Below, one piece after another: positions 21,801 through 35,029 of a stretch of DNA of 64,000 nt; position 1 is the stretch's first letter, and every line of letters starts with the position of its first letter. Source of the stretch: Ailanthus altissimus (lineage: Eukaryota > Streptophyta > Magnoliopsida > Sapindales > Simaroubaceae); contig OX327699.1 in NCBI GenBank assembly GCA_946807835.1, forward strand, positions 7,185,001 through 7,249,000, in the 5' to 3' direction. The notes under the pieces were generated by a model, which was not told where the DNA came from, did no database searches, and worked only from the letters and a program-made list of their open reading frames with translations. The translations under genes and the position numbers were made by a program.

Positions 21801-24800
21801 TGATGTCAGCTACTTTAAGTAAAAATATTTGATACACTATTTAGTTTAAGATCCTTAATTTGCAAGTTTAAGTTCTAATTTTGAATTGAAATCAGGAAAA
21901 ACAATTGATATGATATTTATAGCTTATGTTTATTCATGGTGGAAGCATTTAACCTACCATGAATTGAAGATAATATGTTAATACTTGTTTGTGAAGGAGA
22001 CATCTGTGCTAAAAGGATATGTAGCCAAAAAGGAAGAAGAAATGAGAGCAGCTTATAAAATGCATCTTAAAATTATAAGAAATCATTATCAAGTTGATGG
22101 CTTTCATCCCCAGTTGTTTTGGGGTTAATAGATTCTTTTCAGTAGTTGCTTATGTGGCTCTAGACAGTATATATTCATAATAACAATTATAAATTTCAAT
22201 TTTAATTTTTCATCTCACTCATCTCATTTGGTAAGAGATATATTTTCGTTGTTGATATATTTTTCTGAATTGTGCAACACTAAATTTTAACATCTGCTTT
22301 GGGTTGCAGGGCATGCGCATGTTGCTGAAGCTCTTGGTGTACCCATTCACATATTCTTCACAATGCCATGGACGTGAGTTTTGACTTTACTTGCATGTTT
22401 ATATGTGTTTTATATTGCTTTCTTCAAGCTTAGAATATTCGGTTGTAAATGTCCAACATTTTAAACTTTTTATGCTAAATGAGAAAATACTTGCAGAGCT
22501 TAAGTACTATTGTTGGTCTCTTACCTATTAACTTTAGCTCTTCGTTGGGTGCTGACTTAATCTCATGTATTTGAAACTCCCCACGTGATTGAGTTTGTAT
22601 TTTTATCTACTCACTGCATTTGTTTCTGCTTGGGCTTTATCCATCTGAAGCCCTTTGAGATAAGAATCAGGTCTTGCACATTAGGGGCCTGTTACAGCTT
22701 AACATATATTGCCAGGCTCTTACCTATCAGCTTTAGCTGTTGGGTTGAGTGTTAACATAATAAATACTGTCAGAAACAATGAAAACAATTCTTTCTGGTT
22801 TCAAATTCTGTGACATTGTTGAATACCATATATACTAGGTTAAAGTTATTGGAGCATAATTTCACTTCGTTGCATGTTATTGGCACATGATGCATGTATG
22901 ATATAGTGGGGGAGTATAATTGCTAATGGTTTCCTTTTCAAGCAATTTAAATTGGCATTAAATGAAAGAAATTCCTATAACTGGGTCGAGGAGTGATTTG
23001 CTGAAAAAATTTAACATGCATAAAGCCTCAAGTTACAAATATGTTGAGAATTGCTAAAGGGATAAAGTAGTGCTTTTCAGCATTGCTGGATTGTTATATT
23101 TTAACTGATATGGAACTGAAAATGCAACAGAATAATTTTGAACTTCTCAATTTTATAATATGGTTATTTGCACTAGGTTAACAAAGTGGAGTACTCCTTT
23201 TTACATGAATAGTAATCTTGGTATGTGATGCATACATGATTATTGAAGAAGTATGTTTTAAATATTTTTTCACTTTTAAAAAGTCCAAATTGGCGTCATC
23301 TTAAGGAAAGGATACGTGTGTAAGTTTGATGTGGAAACTCTAAATGAAAGGAATTATAACAGTGCAAGGGAGAGTAGGGTGTTTCTGATATAATAACTGC
23401 CATGCATAAAGTGATCAATGTGATGTTTGTTGTTGCCAAATAAAATCAGGAGAAACAGCAGCAGATTTTCTAAGTTGGCAACATCATTTTTTTTTTTACT
23501 GACATGTAACCTAATTGGCACGAGATCAGTCATGACTTTAGGTGCTTGTTATTTTTTTCATATTCTTGGTTCATATCAGGTAAAAATTTATATGAGATTG
23601 CCTTCTTACTTCTATTCTCAATAGGCAGGCCGACCTATGAATTTCCTCATCCGCTGGCACGTGTACCCCAAAGTGCTGGATATTGGGTATGTTCTTGACT
23701 GAGGCCACTCAACCAATTTTTGTTTATTTCTTTTACTTATTTTATTTTTCTTATGGATGTTATTTCCACCTTATATGTTATGCCTTCTTAATTTCATCGA
23801 TAAATTTGCTTCTTCTCTTTTGAACATGGTGAATCCAGCTTTCATATATAATTGTGGACTTGCTGATATGGTGGGGCATAAGGGGGTATATTAATGACTT
23901 CAGGAAAAGGAAGTTGAAGCTTCCTCCAATTGCATACTTCAGTACATACCATGGATCAATATCTCATTTACCAACGGGCTATATGTGGAGTCCCCATGTT
24001 GTGCCAAAGCCAAGTGGTAGGTTTGTTACGGTGTCATTTTGTACTCTGAAGTTTTAATTTATTGACAGGCCTTTTCTAAAATGATGGCTACATTTATTAC
24101 TATATTCACCTCCATTCAGCAGAAATATATTGCATAAATATTAATCCACAGCTTGATCTCATGCCTCTTGGGTGACAACTTTATGCTCAATCAGTTAATG
24201 TATTCAAATAATACAGTAATTACAGTATAAAATTCATAAACATGCTGTCTGTCTGTCTACATCTTTTGTTTAAGTGGCATGGTAGAGTTGTCGTCATTTA
24301 GGATGTTACTTTTACCACAGGACGATTTCTATGGGAAACTTAATATTTAACCCTGCCTTACATTGGTTTCTCCAATGAAAATTCACTCCTACATGATTTG
24401 TATTTCCCTTCCTAGCCGTCGTGGTTCTAGCCTTGCAGCAGAATATAATCCAGCCCAAATAGAAATCCAGTTTCTTTGAACTGAAGATCACATCTTTGTC
24501 ACCACTTAATAGAACTTCCTCTTAGTCCATGTGCTCAGTGTTGGTGCTGCCGAAGTCTTACAAAGGGTAAAACTATTCATTTTCTTTTAATATGAAGTGA
24601 CTGCTCCTAGGACTTTGGCTGCATATTATATGTTGCGGTCTTATTCCTTCACCTTTTAACCCGATTACCATGTGGTTACGACTCATCTAGACGGCCCTGT
24701 GACACTTTGGATGGAGGAATGTAGTTGCATTTATCCTAAATTATCCTTATATTAAAATAAAGAAACTCATATGAAAAAATATTTAATGAAGCTATTGATA

Positions 24801-27800
24801 ATTTAATCCGTTAATTAATAGTTAGATTCATTTTCCGAATCATTCTTTCATGTTGTACTAATACTCTTTACCTATTTTCTTCTCATGAATGTATCTCTCT
24901 ATCTTCTTGATCATTGCTTCCCCTTTCTTTTATATTAATTTGTTCATGCATAGAGAGTGCCTTTTCTGGCAGTGTGAAGATATGTGAAGGAGAAAGACAA
25001 AATCAGTGTGATTTGAAGGGGAGGGACAACTTTTTCTTTTTTCTTATTGATAGAAACAAAGAAACTTATTAAATAGAAGGTATATGCAAAGAAGAAGACT
25101 TATTTTGTATGTCTAATGGCCGAATGGTACTTTAAAAACTAAATAGCTCGGAAAACCATCAAAATATACATATAGACCTGCTTCCTTGAATATAGGAAAA
25201 TATGTTCATGGTTTCTATAAAATATTAATATTGTATTGGCGTTGTTACTACGATTGCTAGTTTGTTTCTCCAAACCTGTTTGTGGTATTTGGACAATTTA
25301 GCTAAAACAATATTTTGCAGCTTAAATCATACAATTTTCATCATTCTAGAATGAGCGCTTTAGTTTGAGACAAAATGAATTATTATTCTATGATTTTAGT
25401 TAGCTTCATTGTCAACATGTTTTTTTTGATAAAGAAATTATAGTCAACCCTATGCTCCAAAAGATTATGTTTCTTAATTTACTGTCAACTTAATATGTTC
25501 GGAGAAAGTTTTCTTGCAGCATGAATCAGTCATTTCTGTTGATTTACTAAGATTCTAACTATCTTGGTCTTTTTAGTATCCTTTAGATGATAATGCAAAC
25601 ATTTGTGCTCTCCATACAACAAAGTGGAAGAATTGACTTAATAACTAATTTGCAGATTGGACCTCTTTAGTTGATGTTGTTGGATATTGTTTCTTAAACC
25701 TTGGGTCGAAGTATCAATCACAAGAAGACTTTGTTCAGTGGATTCTAAAAGGACCAGCACCTATATATATTGGGTTTGGGAGCATGGTATGTAGCCTAAT
25801 GTTGAAATGATTTAAACTGCAAACTTTTTCCTTCATGTCTTCTCATAGTTCCTTGTCATGAGTAGAGAGGGCTCACAAACTGCATTTGATGATTTAGTGG
25901 GAATGTTCCAAGTCAGAGCAATTTGCCACACTGGACTGTATTGAAATGAAATGATAAAAATTGGACCCCTCTCTCTAATTCTTTGAATTTTGGTCCCCCT
26001 TTGCAAATGAAGATTAGTACAATATTCTTATACACAACACAAAGACAGACACACGCTGTTATCAGTTGAAAGTCCCAGAATCTCACTGGATAAAAGAAAA
26101 AGGAAAACAGAAGAACTTGTATAAGTAATAAAAATTGTTGTAGGATGAAGATGTTGACATAATAATTCCAGAAAATTCACAAGCTATCTGATTACAACCA
26201 AAATGCAGAGTATCAATAGGATCCATTAAAAACAAGAAACATCCATGCAGTCCTTGCACTAGGAAGTGAAAGGAAGTAAGAATAAAGCTGCAAACACCCA
26301 CCATGCTGACAGACCTGAAAAGACATCCACAGCATATAGATTTTAAACATGGGAGAATAATCTAAGTGTATATTCTCAATATTTAATTATTTTCATGATT
26401 TTGTCATGAACATTCATGATTAAGTCATGGATTTCACAGCAAAAGCATGCATGGCTTTTTATTTGTATGTTAGGGGGTTAATTTTTAGATGTAAAGCAAG
26501 GGTATTAAAGATATTTCATAGTGTCAAGTGCACTAGGACTAAGAATAAAATGCAGAACAAGGTTCAGTTCTACTTAACTGAAGCTCAAGGGATCCCTTTT
26601 TCCTTTTGCTCTCTTCTTTTTCCTTATGACCCTTCTTGTCATCTTAGATAACTCAATCATGTTTCTCTAATTTGTTGTAGCAGTTTGTTCTTTTATGTTG
26701 ATCAAAACTATGGCATTAATACTTCAATGGATCGATTACACTTTGAAGTGGTCTATGTCATCCGTGAATTAAGGAGGCCTACACACGGATAATGTGCCTC
26801 AGTCCTCATATTGGATCATTAGAATTCACTTCTTGGTTATGGTTTCTGGGAATAGTTGATTACTTACAGGATCATCTACGTGTTCAGCACTTAGTAACTA
26901 CATATCTAATTTGTAATCTTATTTAATTTTAAAATATGGAACATGTCACATCCATTGTAATATTGGTTCCATGTATTCTTTCAAAAGGGGAGAAAAAAAA
27001 GGCACACAGCCATGGACACACGTTGTTCTAGAGGAATGAATTTATCTTTCAATTCTTCAAAAAGATTGTTTATGAAATTGTTTTGTTGCCTACACTCCCA
27101 CAAAAATTGTTTTTCTGGTTTTGCCATTGCTTACGGCAGCTGATGTTTGTTTCGCAATACTCTACATGTCTTGATTTTTTACACACATTCACTGATGATT
27201 CAGTTTGTTGGCTATAGGTTTTCTTTTGGCTTTAAGAATTTTAGTATTGAATAATATACTTGTTACTTGTTAAGCCTCTCGAAGATCCCAAGAAAACCAC
27301 GAAGATTATATTGGAAGCACTGAAGGGTACCGAACAAAGAGGAATAATTGACCGAGGTTGGGGAGGTCTTGGAAATCGTAAGTTGTTTCCTTGTGTCTGC
27401 TGCTTTCTTGTGTGCTGATTGGTAATTGAATTTTTGCTGCTTGGTTAGAGAATATGTTACCAATTCTCATTTCTGTGTTAATTATGCATCACGTGTTACC
27501 AACATATTATGAACCTGAGGAAATCTGCATAATATGCTTAAATAAGGAATACTAACTGAAGATTTATTTATGTCATATCTTTTTTTATTATTATTTTAGA
27601 TGTGTCCACCTTGGTACATTGGTACTTTTCAACACTCCCGAGATACTTATATTTTGCATTAAAATTACCTTTTAGCCTAATTTTAATGATCATTCTGAAT
27701 TAAAATTGAGATTGTTTTAGTTTTCAGATATTAATAAAAGGATTCTTTGTGAATTATGATGTGTTTAATTTTTGTATTATGATGCTCTGATAGACAAACA

Positions 27801-30723
27801 ATTTTTGTATTATGATGTTCTGAGATACAATTGGTCTTTGTCTATCTCCGACTTTGAACATTTCCACCATTGCTTGTGTTTTTTTAACTTTTCTTTTGTA
27901 GTGCTTGCAACTGTCATATGTTGACATTCTCAAGGACATCCTATCAGTAATTGTGGAAACCTTGACCTTGTGTGCATTCAAAATGAAAATTTTGTTTATG
28001 CTTTTCAAGAAGCAACACTGCATAATGTCTCTAACAAAACATTTTGTGTCCTGCAGTTACAGAAGTTCCCGATTTTATATTCCTTTTGGAGGACTGCCCT
28101 CATGATTGGTTGTTTCCTCAGTGCTCTGCTGTGGTGAGTTTCTTTTATCTTTCCAAAGTTTAAGTGAACTTCTGGATGGCTATATGAGTTTATTGCAACT
28201 TCACTGTGTACCCAAGTAGGAATGTATACTCCGAACTGGGAGCTGATAGCATTACCCAGATTTAATGGTAGAGGAAGATTTTGTGGCTGAGTTTCTTTTA
28301 TCTTTCCAAAGTTTAAGCATTACCTGAACCGCAGCATCTTAGATGCATACAGAATTCTTAATATGAGGGGACCTCTGAGTATAAAATAATGACTAAATAA
28401 TATAAGAGTTTTGTTGAGAACTGTTGATTTAAAAAATCAACACATTAATACTTCTAAACACAAAAGACAAAAAACATGGCATCTTAGACTACTGAAATTT
28501 ACTAGTTGAGTATAACATGCTTATCAATAACTTAATACTTCTAATATAGAACAAAAAACCGTAGCATCGTAGAAAAATGAATTTACTAGTTGAATATAAC
28601 ACGCCTAAAAGAAAATCAATATGGAGAAGTAAAATTCTATATGTTCTTTCTCTACCAGATAAATAAAACTTCAAAGACCATATAACTTATCATGCTGTAG
28701 TGTGCAAGTTGAAAGACTCCAATCTTTGCAGAAAGAAGTATTTGGAGATACATGCCAAGATGATGGAGTTTTGGTATACTAGGAAGTGGTGTTAGTGTTA
28801 GGAATGTGATGACTGAAGAAAAGTCCATCCGCTTTCTTTTTACTCTATAATATTTTTTCTTTTCTTAATCATCTTATCTTTTAATGCTGGATTACAAGAA
28901 AGTCAAACTATGAATTCATGGGCCCCACAGGTCATTCCTTGTTTATGTTTGCTGTTGATGATTTGGAATTGTTTATTACTGCATTGTCCTTGGAATGTGA
29001 TATAATTATGTTTGTTAAAACTCATTAAATGTAAAGCTATATTGCCGCGGACATGCAGGTTCATCATGGTGGAGCTGGAACCACAGCTACCGGACTAAGA
29101 GCTGGGGTAATATTCTTTTCTGTTGTGTTTCATTATTTTCTGGACTGCATCCAAAATAGATCTTTTGGCTGATTCCATATATTTAGTGTTGGATTGTGAA
29201 AGACTTAATATAATGACTGATTGCTTGTTTAAAAATGATTTGACTGGCTGTTCTTGTCTAACATCAAAATAATCGATTACAGTGTCCAACAACAATAGTT
29301 CCTTTCTTTGGAGATCAGTTCTTTTGGGGTGATAGAATACACCAGAAAGAGCTGGGACCTGCACCAATACCGATATCTGAGCTTAGTGTTGAAAACCTTT
29401 CAAATGCTATAAGATTTATGCTGCAGACCGAGGTACTTTTACATTAAGTATCTCATTTATAATGGAACAAGAAGTCTTCATTTATCATCCCGGTAATGAA
29501 TGAATTGATGGTGATATATAATCATTTTGTGTTATATCAGATATTATTTTCTTTCAATGAGCAAAATATTCTGTTCAACCATATACAAATTACTGGTGGA
29601 ACAAACTATTTATTTATTTATTTTTGGCATATTCATATTAATGCATAAGTTTATGTAGATTATAAAGAAAAAAATCACCCAAGGGCATGCAAAGCTTTGA
29701 CGTTTTTGTTTAATATAAGGGTGTAAATTGTAAATTTTCATTATGCTGCATTTAAAGCCTACACTTGATATTTCAAATCATCTAAAGGATTAACTTGAGA
29801 ATGCCATTCCTTAAGCTTAGCTCACAAAGTCTTAAAGGGGAAAAGAAAATTTGAAGGTGACTTTATATTTGTCACATGAATGTGCCATACTGCTGTTATA
29901 TTTTAAGCTGAAGAATGTGCACTGTCCTGCAGCTATTTTTTTACAACACTTTAAGCAGCAAGTGCACCAGCTGGTGTTAAATTGGTTCAGATTCCAACAT
30001 TTTGTGTTCTTGTACTTCCTATGTATTGAAATTTATCAACTGTTCTTGTTTGAACATAAATATAGAAAAAAAATTGGAGAGGTGGCAAGCGCTGGACTAC
30101 TACATCTGGCTGCTTGCACACTATTATCACTGCCTGGTGATATAGCTTTTTTTTTTTTCAATTGTTCTGAAGAGAAAAGTATAGATATCTGAATCGCTTT
30201 AGGAATAATTCTGCAACATTATATTTAATGCGAGTGAAAGAAGGCTTTTGTTGATGCATTTCTGCATTTTATTTGGAGAAATCATAGATTCGGGGAGCAA
30301 AAAGGATAAAGGTTTTATCTATTTTGTCTCCGGTTATTTCACTTAGCGTGTGGCATGAATGAATGTTTGTTCTGCTGCTCCAAGCCTCTAGACATTACTT
30401 CCATTTTTGTCTCTATGATTATGCGATATGTAGTTTAGCTTTTTCTTTCACGAACTGAGAAGCGAGGCCCAAGATATGCAGCAATAAGGTTTTTTTCTTT
30501 ACTGGAATTTGACTTTCAGGTGAAATCCCAAGCAATGGAGTTGGCAAAGTTAATAGAGAATGAAGATGGAGTTGCAGCTGCAGTTGATGCATTTCATCGG
30601 CATTTACCTCCTGAGCTACCGTTGCCTACTGCATCTCCAGAAAAAGATGATGATCCCAACCCTTTGCAGTGGTTCTTTATTCAAGTAGGAAATTGGTGCT
30701 GTCATCCCTGCGGTGGTGTGTAA
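18875..30723 (+). CDS. UGT80A2: Sterol 3-beta-glucosyltransferase (UGT80A2-like), 14 coding exons
   Basis: It transfers glucose from UDP-glucose to the 3-OH of membrane sterols, giving steryl glucosides. Exons read from splice sites and frame: 18875-19130, 19657-19890, 20497-20742, 21116-21227, 21363-21533, 22310-22373, 23629-23686, 23839-24016, 25656-25786, 27275-27377, 28057-28133, 29059-29106, 29283-29432, 30520-30723. Total about 676 codons, close to Arabidopsis UGT80A2 (637 aa, from memory). The GT28-type N-terminal motif is ILVVGTRGDVQPFLAMAKRL (exon 3). The sterol/membrane region includes PTYEFPHPLARV and YHGSISHLPTGYMWSPHVVP. The nucleotide-sugar site is VVHHGGAGTTATGLRAG plus CPTTIVPFFGDQFFWGDR (exons 12-13). 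The C-terminus ends in WCCHPCGGV. The N-terminal ~160 residues are variable and acidic. Intron 3 starts GC rather than GT. Exon 2 carries an extra base at about 19710 that gives TAA at 19710-19712; joining 19108 to 19708 instead would keep an open frame of about 652 aa. The catalytic part is intact. Confidence 0.93.
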
Positions 30724-32043
30724 ACTTCATATAGAGCAAAATTATAGAGTTCTATAGTTAGCTTTTTTATTTTATTTTAAATTTTCTTCATCTTATCTTT
30801 ATATCATTTTAGGTGAGCAATTCATTCATTCATAATTCATTGATGGTTTTCCCTTCTGGTGTCATTTTATTTATGGCTCTCATGTTCCTGTTTGATTGGT
30901 TGGAAAAAATAAAAAAAGGATTAGCATGTTTCTAACACTTTTTTGTGTATAACGATAAAAGTATTTCGCTGTAAATATAAAAGTATCTCCAGAAAAAGAT
31001 GATGATCCCCCTTAAGATTGATTACTCAAATCTATTTATGGGCTGTTCCATTCTTGTCTGCTTTGACTGAAATTGCTAGTGTCCATTTTCATTTGGGTAT
31101 GCTGAATCTTCTGACTTCAAAAACCTAGTGTTTCTCTAATATTCAAAAAAAAAAACTAGTGTTTCTCATTAATTTAATGCAACATGAGTTAAGAAAGATT
31201 GAACAAATTGAGACTTTGTGGGAATTGGTTCAGAGAAGATTTTGACAACTGAATGCACACTCCCAAGTTAATGTACACAATGACCATACTGTGGATGTGT
31301 TGCTGGATAAGAATTTTTCACTTAACTGCGCGTTCAGATGTGGGTTCTCAGGCAACTCTGACTTTGCTACGGTGAAAATCCTAGTTTCGTTGCATTAATC
31401 ATGGATTATGAGTAGTAGTTTATCTGTTGTACCCGAATGAGGTCATTCAATTTGCTTGTGCTGAATAAGCAAAAGTTCATCAATGTGAGCATCTGTGATG
31501 CATGTTTGCTATGACATATTCATCTTACTATCAGAACTATTGTCTAATGTTATTTAGATTGATACCAACTTATAACAAGTTTAGTTGCACCGCATAAGAT
31601 GTGAGCCGGATTTGAACATACATTCTGTACCGCCCCACTACTCGGAAGATACTATGCAAATTTAAACTGCATACTTTTTCTTTTTTTAAATTTATATACA
31701 ACTAAGGAGGAGAGGCAGGGTGACTCGTACATATTACCTGGAGGTGTAGGTTGAGGGGTTTAATAATTTGTCTTGACTTTTTCTTTCAGTAGTAGCCTGT
31801 TAAATGCAGTTGCTAATTCAAAAAGAGGGAAACGAAAAAACGGAAAGAAAATGAGCATGATTTACACCCATGTTACTAATCACTCTCATTTTAATAAGCT
31901 CGAATTACGGTCTATTTAAATTTTTAAGGATCTTCACATGTTATGTATTAGATGTGGGTGGTTAATATTTATCCTTTTATTATTATATTTTAACAATCAC
32001 CAATTCTTCGCAATTATATGTTAGTAAAAGATTAGGTGAAAGC
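30724..32043. other. 3' flank of the sterol glucosyltransferase gene, no gene seen
   Basis: It includes the 3' UTR (end not determined). At 30985-31009 a 25-bp stretch repeats exactly the last-exon bases 30633-30657. The remainder is AT-rich with no coding signal. Confidence 0.5.
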
Positions 32044-32454
32044 TTAGTTTAAAAGAGGATTTAGATCTCTTTTGTATCTTATGATATCACAATCATTTAT
32101 TGTAAAGTTTGATATTTTCCATATTGATTCCGTATAATTGCTTGAATTAACAGGAGCAGCATAGACACCACTGAAATACAGGTATCCTGGGCCTTGGTCA
32201 TTCACCACAAACTTCTTTTCTCCATCAATGAAAACTGTTTTCTTCCCCTTTCCCCCATCATGTGTCACATTAACTCTGAACCATCTATCATAGAGATCAG
32301 TTGCCAAGTATCTCATTACCCCATCATAAATTCTCAGTTGCAGAGTTGTAGCTCCCTCGGATGCACCATGAATCTGCACTATTGTTACACCAGGCGTGCC
32401 TTTTGGCACATAAGCCTCCTCAAATTGCCAAATTCCTGATTAGTGGTCATATCC
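32044..32454 (-). pseudogene. Citrate-binding-protein-like gene (alginate-lyase-2 fold), last exon only
   Basis: The - strand reading frame, ending at 32044, matches plant citrate-binding proteins, a family with the polysaccharide-lyase-7/alginate lyase 2 jelly-roll fold. It shows IWQFEEAYVPKGTPGVTIVQ, ATTLQLRIYDGVMRYLATDL, YDRWFRVNVTHD, FIDGEKKFVV, GVYA and ESIWKISNF, as expected for the C-terminal half. At 32454 there is a good acceptor (CTTTTTCAG in gene sense), so this is a 3' exon. A TAA at 32440-32442 interrupts the frame five codons in, where the family has an ordinary residue (YDxSSG). The upstream exon was not found. The presumed intron runs into the copia element at 32587. Probably a broken remnant; an alternative start at the ATG of MPKGTPG (32407-32409) would give only a partial domain. 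Confidence 0.7.
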
Positions 32455-32586
32455 CTGAAAAAGTACATCCAAAGAATTCAGTTAGAACTATCTACGAATA
32501 ACAATCGACGGCTTCTTCAATCTTGATGTGAAAGATTGAAGTAGGACTTGAACTCGTAGTTGTCTTTGTAAAAGGAGAAACAGTAA

Positions 32587-33242
32587 TGCACTGGAAGCAC
32601 AGAAATAAGTAATATCACTTAATTAATATATGCAGAACAAGTAATTAAGATATAAAGAGAGAATGGGTAGAAGAAATACACACAAAGAATTATGTAGTTT
32701 GACAACTTATCTACGTCCACAGCGGATCAAGATCACACTTTTCTCTTATTATGAATCATAAGGCACTCACAAAACATGCCTTTTACAATAAAGACCACAA
32801 AAAAAACTCTCTCTCTCACTCTAGGGATTTTCTCTACCAAAAAACTACAAAGATTGTTGATGATCACAAAGATCTCTCACTTGATCACTAAGATCTCTTA
32901 CTTGATCATAAAGATGTGTTTACAAGCTAATTAATAGCCTTTATATAGGCGTTCGGACGTCCTAACTTTACCCTATACATGTGGGAGTCGTATTAGGGAA
33001 TCCTGAAATAAGTGAGAGACGAAATAAGGAAGTTTTCTTATTTCGGGATACTGTTCCCGACTCCAGCGCTGGTGCGCCCATTTGAGTGCTGCGGCGCTCG
33101 TCGCCTGGTCGCCGCAGCACTGGCGCCTGGTGCGCCCTTCTTCATTTTTCGTCTCCTTTCGCGTTAGTCTTCGATCCGTGCACTACGCACTCGGCTTGCT
33201 CTCCAAATCATATCCCAATAATTTTCAATCAATATTCTCACA
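32587..33242 (-). repeat. 3' LTR of copia element (family B)
   Basis: It pairs with the LTR at 37291-38232. In element orientation it starts TGTGAGAATATTGATTG at 33242. It contains a GC-rich patch (about 33065-33140), a TATA-type TTATATAGGC stretch in reverse near 32940, and simple CT runs. It is about 656 bp, shorter than its partner because the partner has a 220-bp insert and a longer GC-rich patch. The left end is set by alignment. Confidence 0.85.
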
Positions 33243-33258
33243 AATCCCCTCATTGATT
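33243..33258 (-). other. Polypurine tract of copia element B
   Basis: In element sense AATCAATGAGGGGATT immediately precedes the LTR start, as expected for plus-strand priming. Confidence 0.7.
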
Positions 33259-33429
33259 CAAAATCATCAACAAAAGCAACTCAATCTCTCATTTCCGCAT
33301 CTTTGGTCACCCTCACAAAGTAGTGACTCTAGTTAAGTCCTTACATAGGACGAACTTAACCGAGGGCAGTGGCTTAGTTAACATATCTGCAGGGTTTTCA
33401 GATGACGCTATCTTTGTTAGACTAACTTC

Positions 33430-34830
33430 ACTACTTTAGACAATCTCTCGAATGTAATCGAGCCTTACATCAATGTGTTTCGACCTCTCGTGGAACACTT
33501 GATACTTGCTTAGGTGTATGGCACTCTGACTGTCACAATATACATCGGTGTTCACATCTTTACTAGCCAATACATCAGCACATATATCTTTTAACCACAC
33601 GACCTCCTTGATAACTTCTCCAACAGCTATGTACTTCATCTCTGTGGTAGAGAGTGCAACCATATGTTGTAGAACTGATCTGCAACACACACTACGCCCA
33701 AACACTGTGAATACGTAGCTCGTTAACGATCTTCTCTTTTCTAGATCACCTGCATAATCTGAGTCTACGTACCCTCTTACCATTTCATTACTGTCTCATC
33801 CCTCTTATATATCAACCTATGATTTGACGTTCCCTTGAGATATCTCAGAATTCATTTTACTGTAAGCCAGTGATCTTTACCCGGATTTGCCATGTATCTA
33901 CTCACCACACTCACAGCCTGTGTTATGTCTGGTATTGTGCAAACTATTGCATATATGATGCTCCCCACAGCACTTGCATACAGTACTTTGCTCATCTGCA
34001 GTTTCTCATCTTCGGATGTTTGCGACTGTGCTGCTAAAAGTCTGAAATGCATGGCCAAAGGAGTAGAGACAACCTTCGTGTTTGACATACCAAACTTCTC
34101 CAGAATTTTGATTATATATCGCTGTTGGGACAAGAAGATAACAACTCTTCTTTCCCTTACAATATCCATACCTAAAATTCTCTTTGCTGCTCCCAAATCC
34201 TTCATTTCAAACTCACCACTTAACTGCTTCTTGAGCTTCTGTATTTCTTCCATATTCTTGCATGCGATCAATATATCATCGACGTACAGAAACAAATACA
34301 TTATCCTACAACTTATGTTCTTGAAGTACACGCATCCGTCATACTTGCTTCTACTAAAGCCACAAGTCATCATAAACTCATCAAATCTCCTATACCATTG
34401 TCTAGGTGATTGCTTTAACTCGTATAATGACTTCTTTAGCAAACAAGCATGATCTTCTTTTTGGGCTCCTCGAACCCTTGCGGCTGTGCCATGTATATCG
34501 TTTCTTCAAGCTCTCTATGTAGAAAAGTTGTCTTTACATCCATCAGCTCTAGATGTAAATCAAAGTTTACACATATGGCTAACAAAATCCTAACAGATGT
34601 GTGCTTGACAACTAGAGAGAATATCTCATGAAAATCGACTCCCTCTCTCTGAGTAAAACTTTGTGCTACTAACCTAGCCTTGAATCTTATAGGCTCAATC
34701 CCCGGTATCCCCTTCTTCACCTTATACACCCACTTGCACCTAACTAGTTTCTTTTGAGGTCTCTCCACCAACTTCCAGGTATTGTTCTTCATAAGAGAAC
34801 TAATTTCTTCTTTCATGGCCTGCCGTCACT
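33430..34830 (-). pseudogene. Copia element B: reverse transcriptase and RNase H
   Basis: Read on the - strand. The RT opens with WKLVERPQKKLVRCKWVYKV, then MDVKTTFLHRELEETIYM and SLYELKQSPRQWYRRFDEFM. It has the catalytic box FLYVDDILIAC (YVDD) and ends in copia connection motifs. The RNase H part has GYVDSDYAGDLEKRRSLTSY and a C-terminal SKHIDVRLDYIRE block. There are two or three frame breaks (around 34440 and between RT and RNase H near 33800). The sequence resembles the Tork/TNT1 type of plant copia. It is the most intact element in the window but not a continuous ORF. Confidence 0.88.
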
Positions 34831-35029
34831 CTTTCTTGTTTTCACTCTTCATAGCCTCACCATATGTCCTAAGCTCATCATACTTAAAAGTGTAAGCAAA
34901 ATTAAAAGCATGAGCAACTAAGTCTGCTTGTGTATACCTGAATGGTGGGTTAATCTTTCTTCTTAGCCTATCTCTGGCTAACTAGTACTCTTCAAGTTCC
35001 ATTTCAAGAGTCCTAGTCTTTCTTTGGGT

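Noticed and set aside
29851..30192. 113-codon frame in the last intron of the sterol glucosyltransferase gene
   Set aside because: It sits between exons 13 and 14, with low-complexity Phe/Leu-rich composition and no family motif. Intronic chance frame.
33892..34452. 186-codon + strand frame
   Set aside because: Antisense of copia RT (YVDD box on the - strand).
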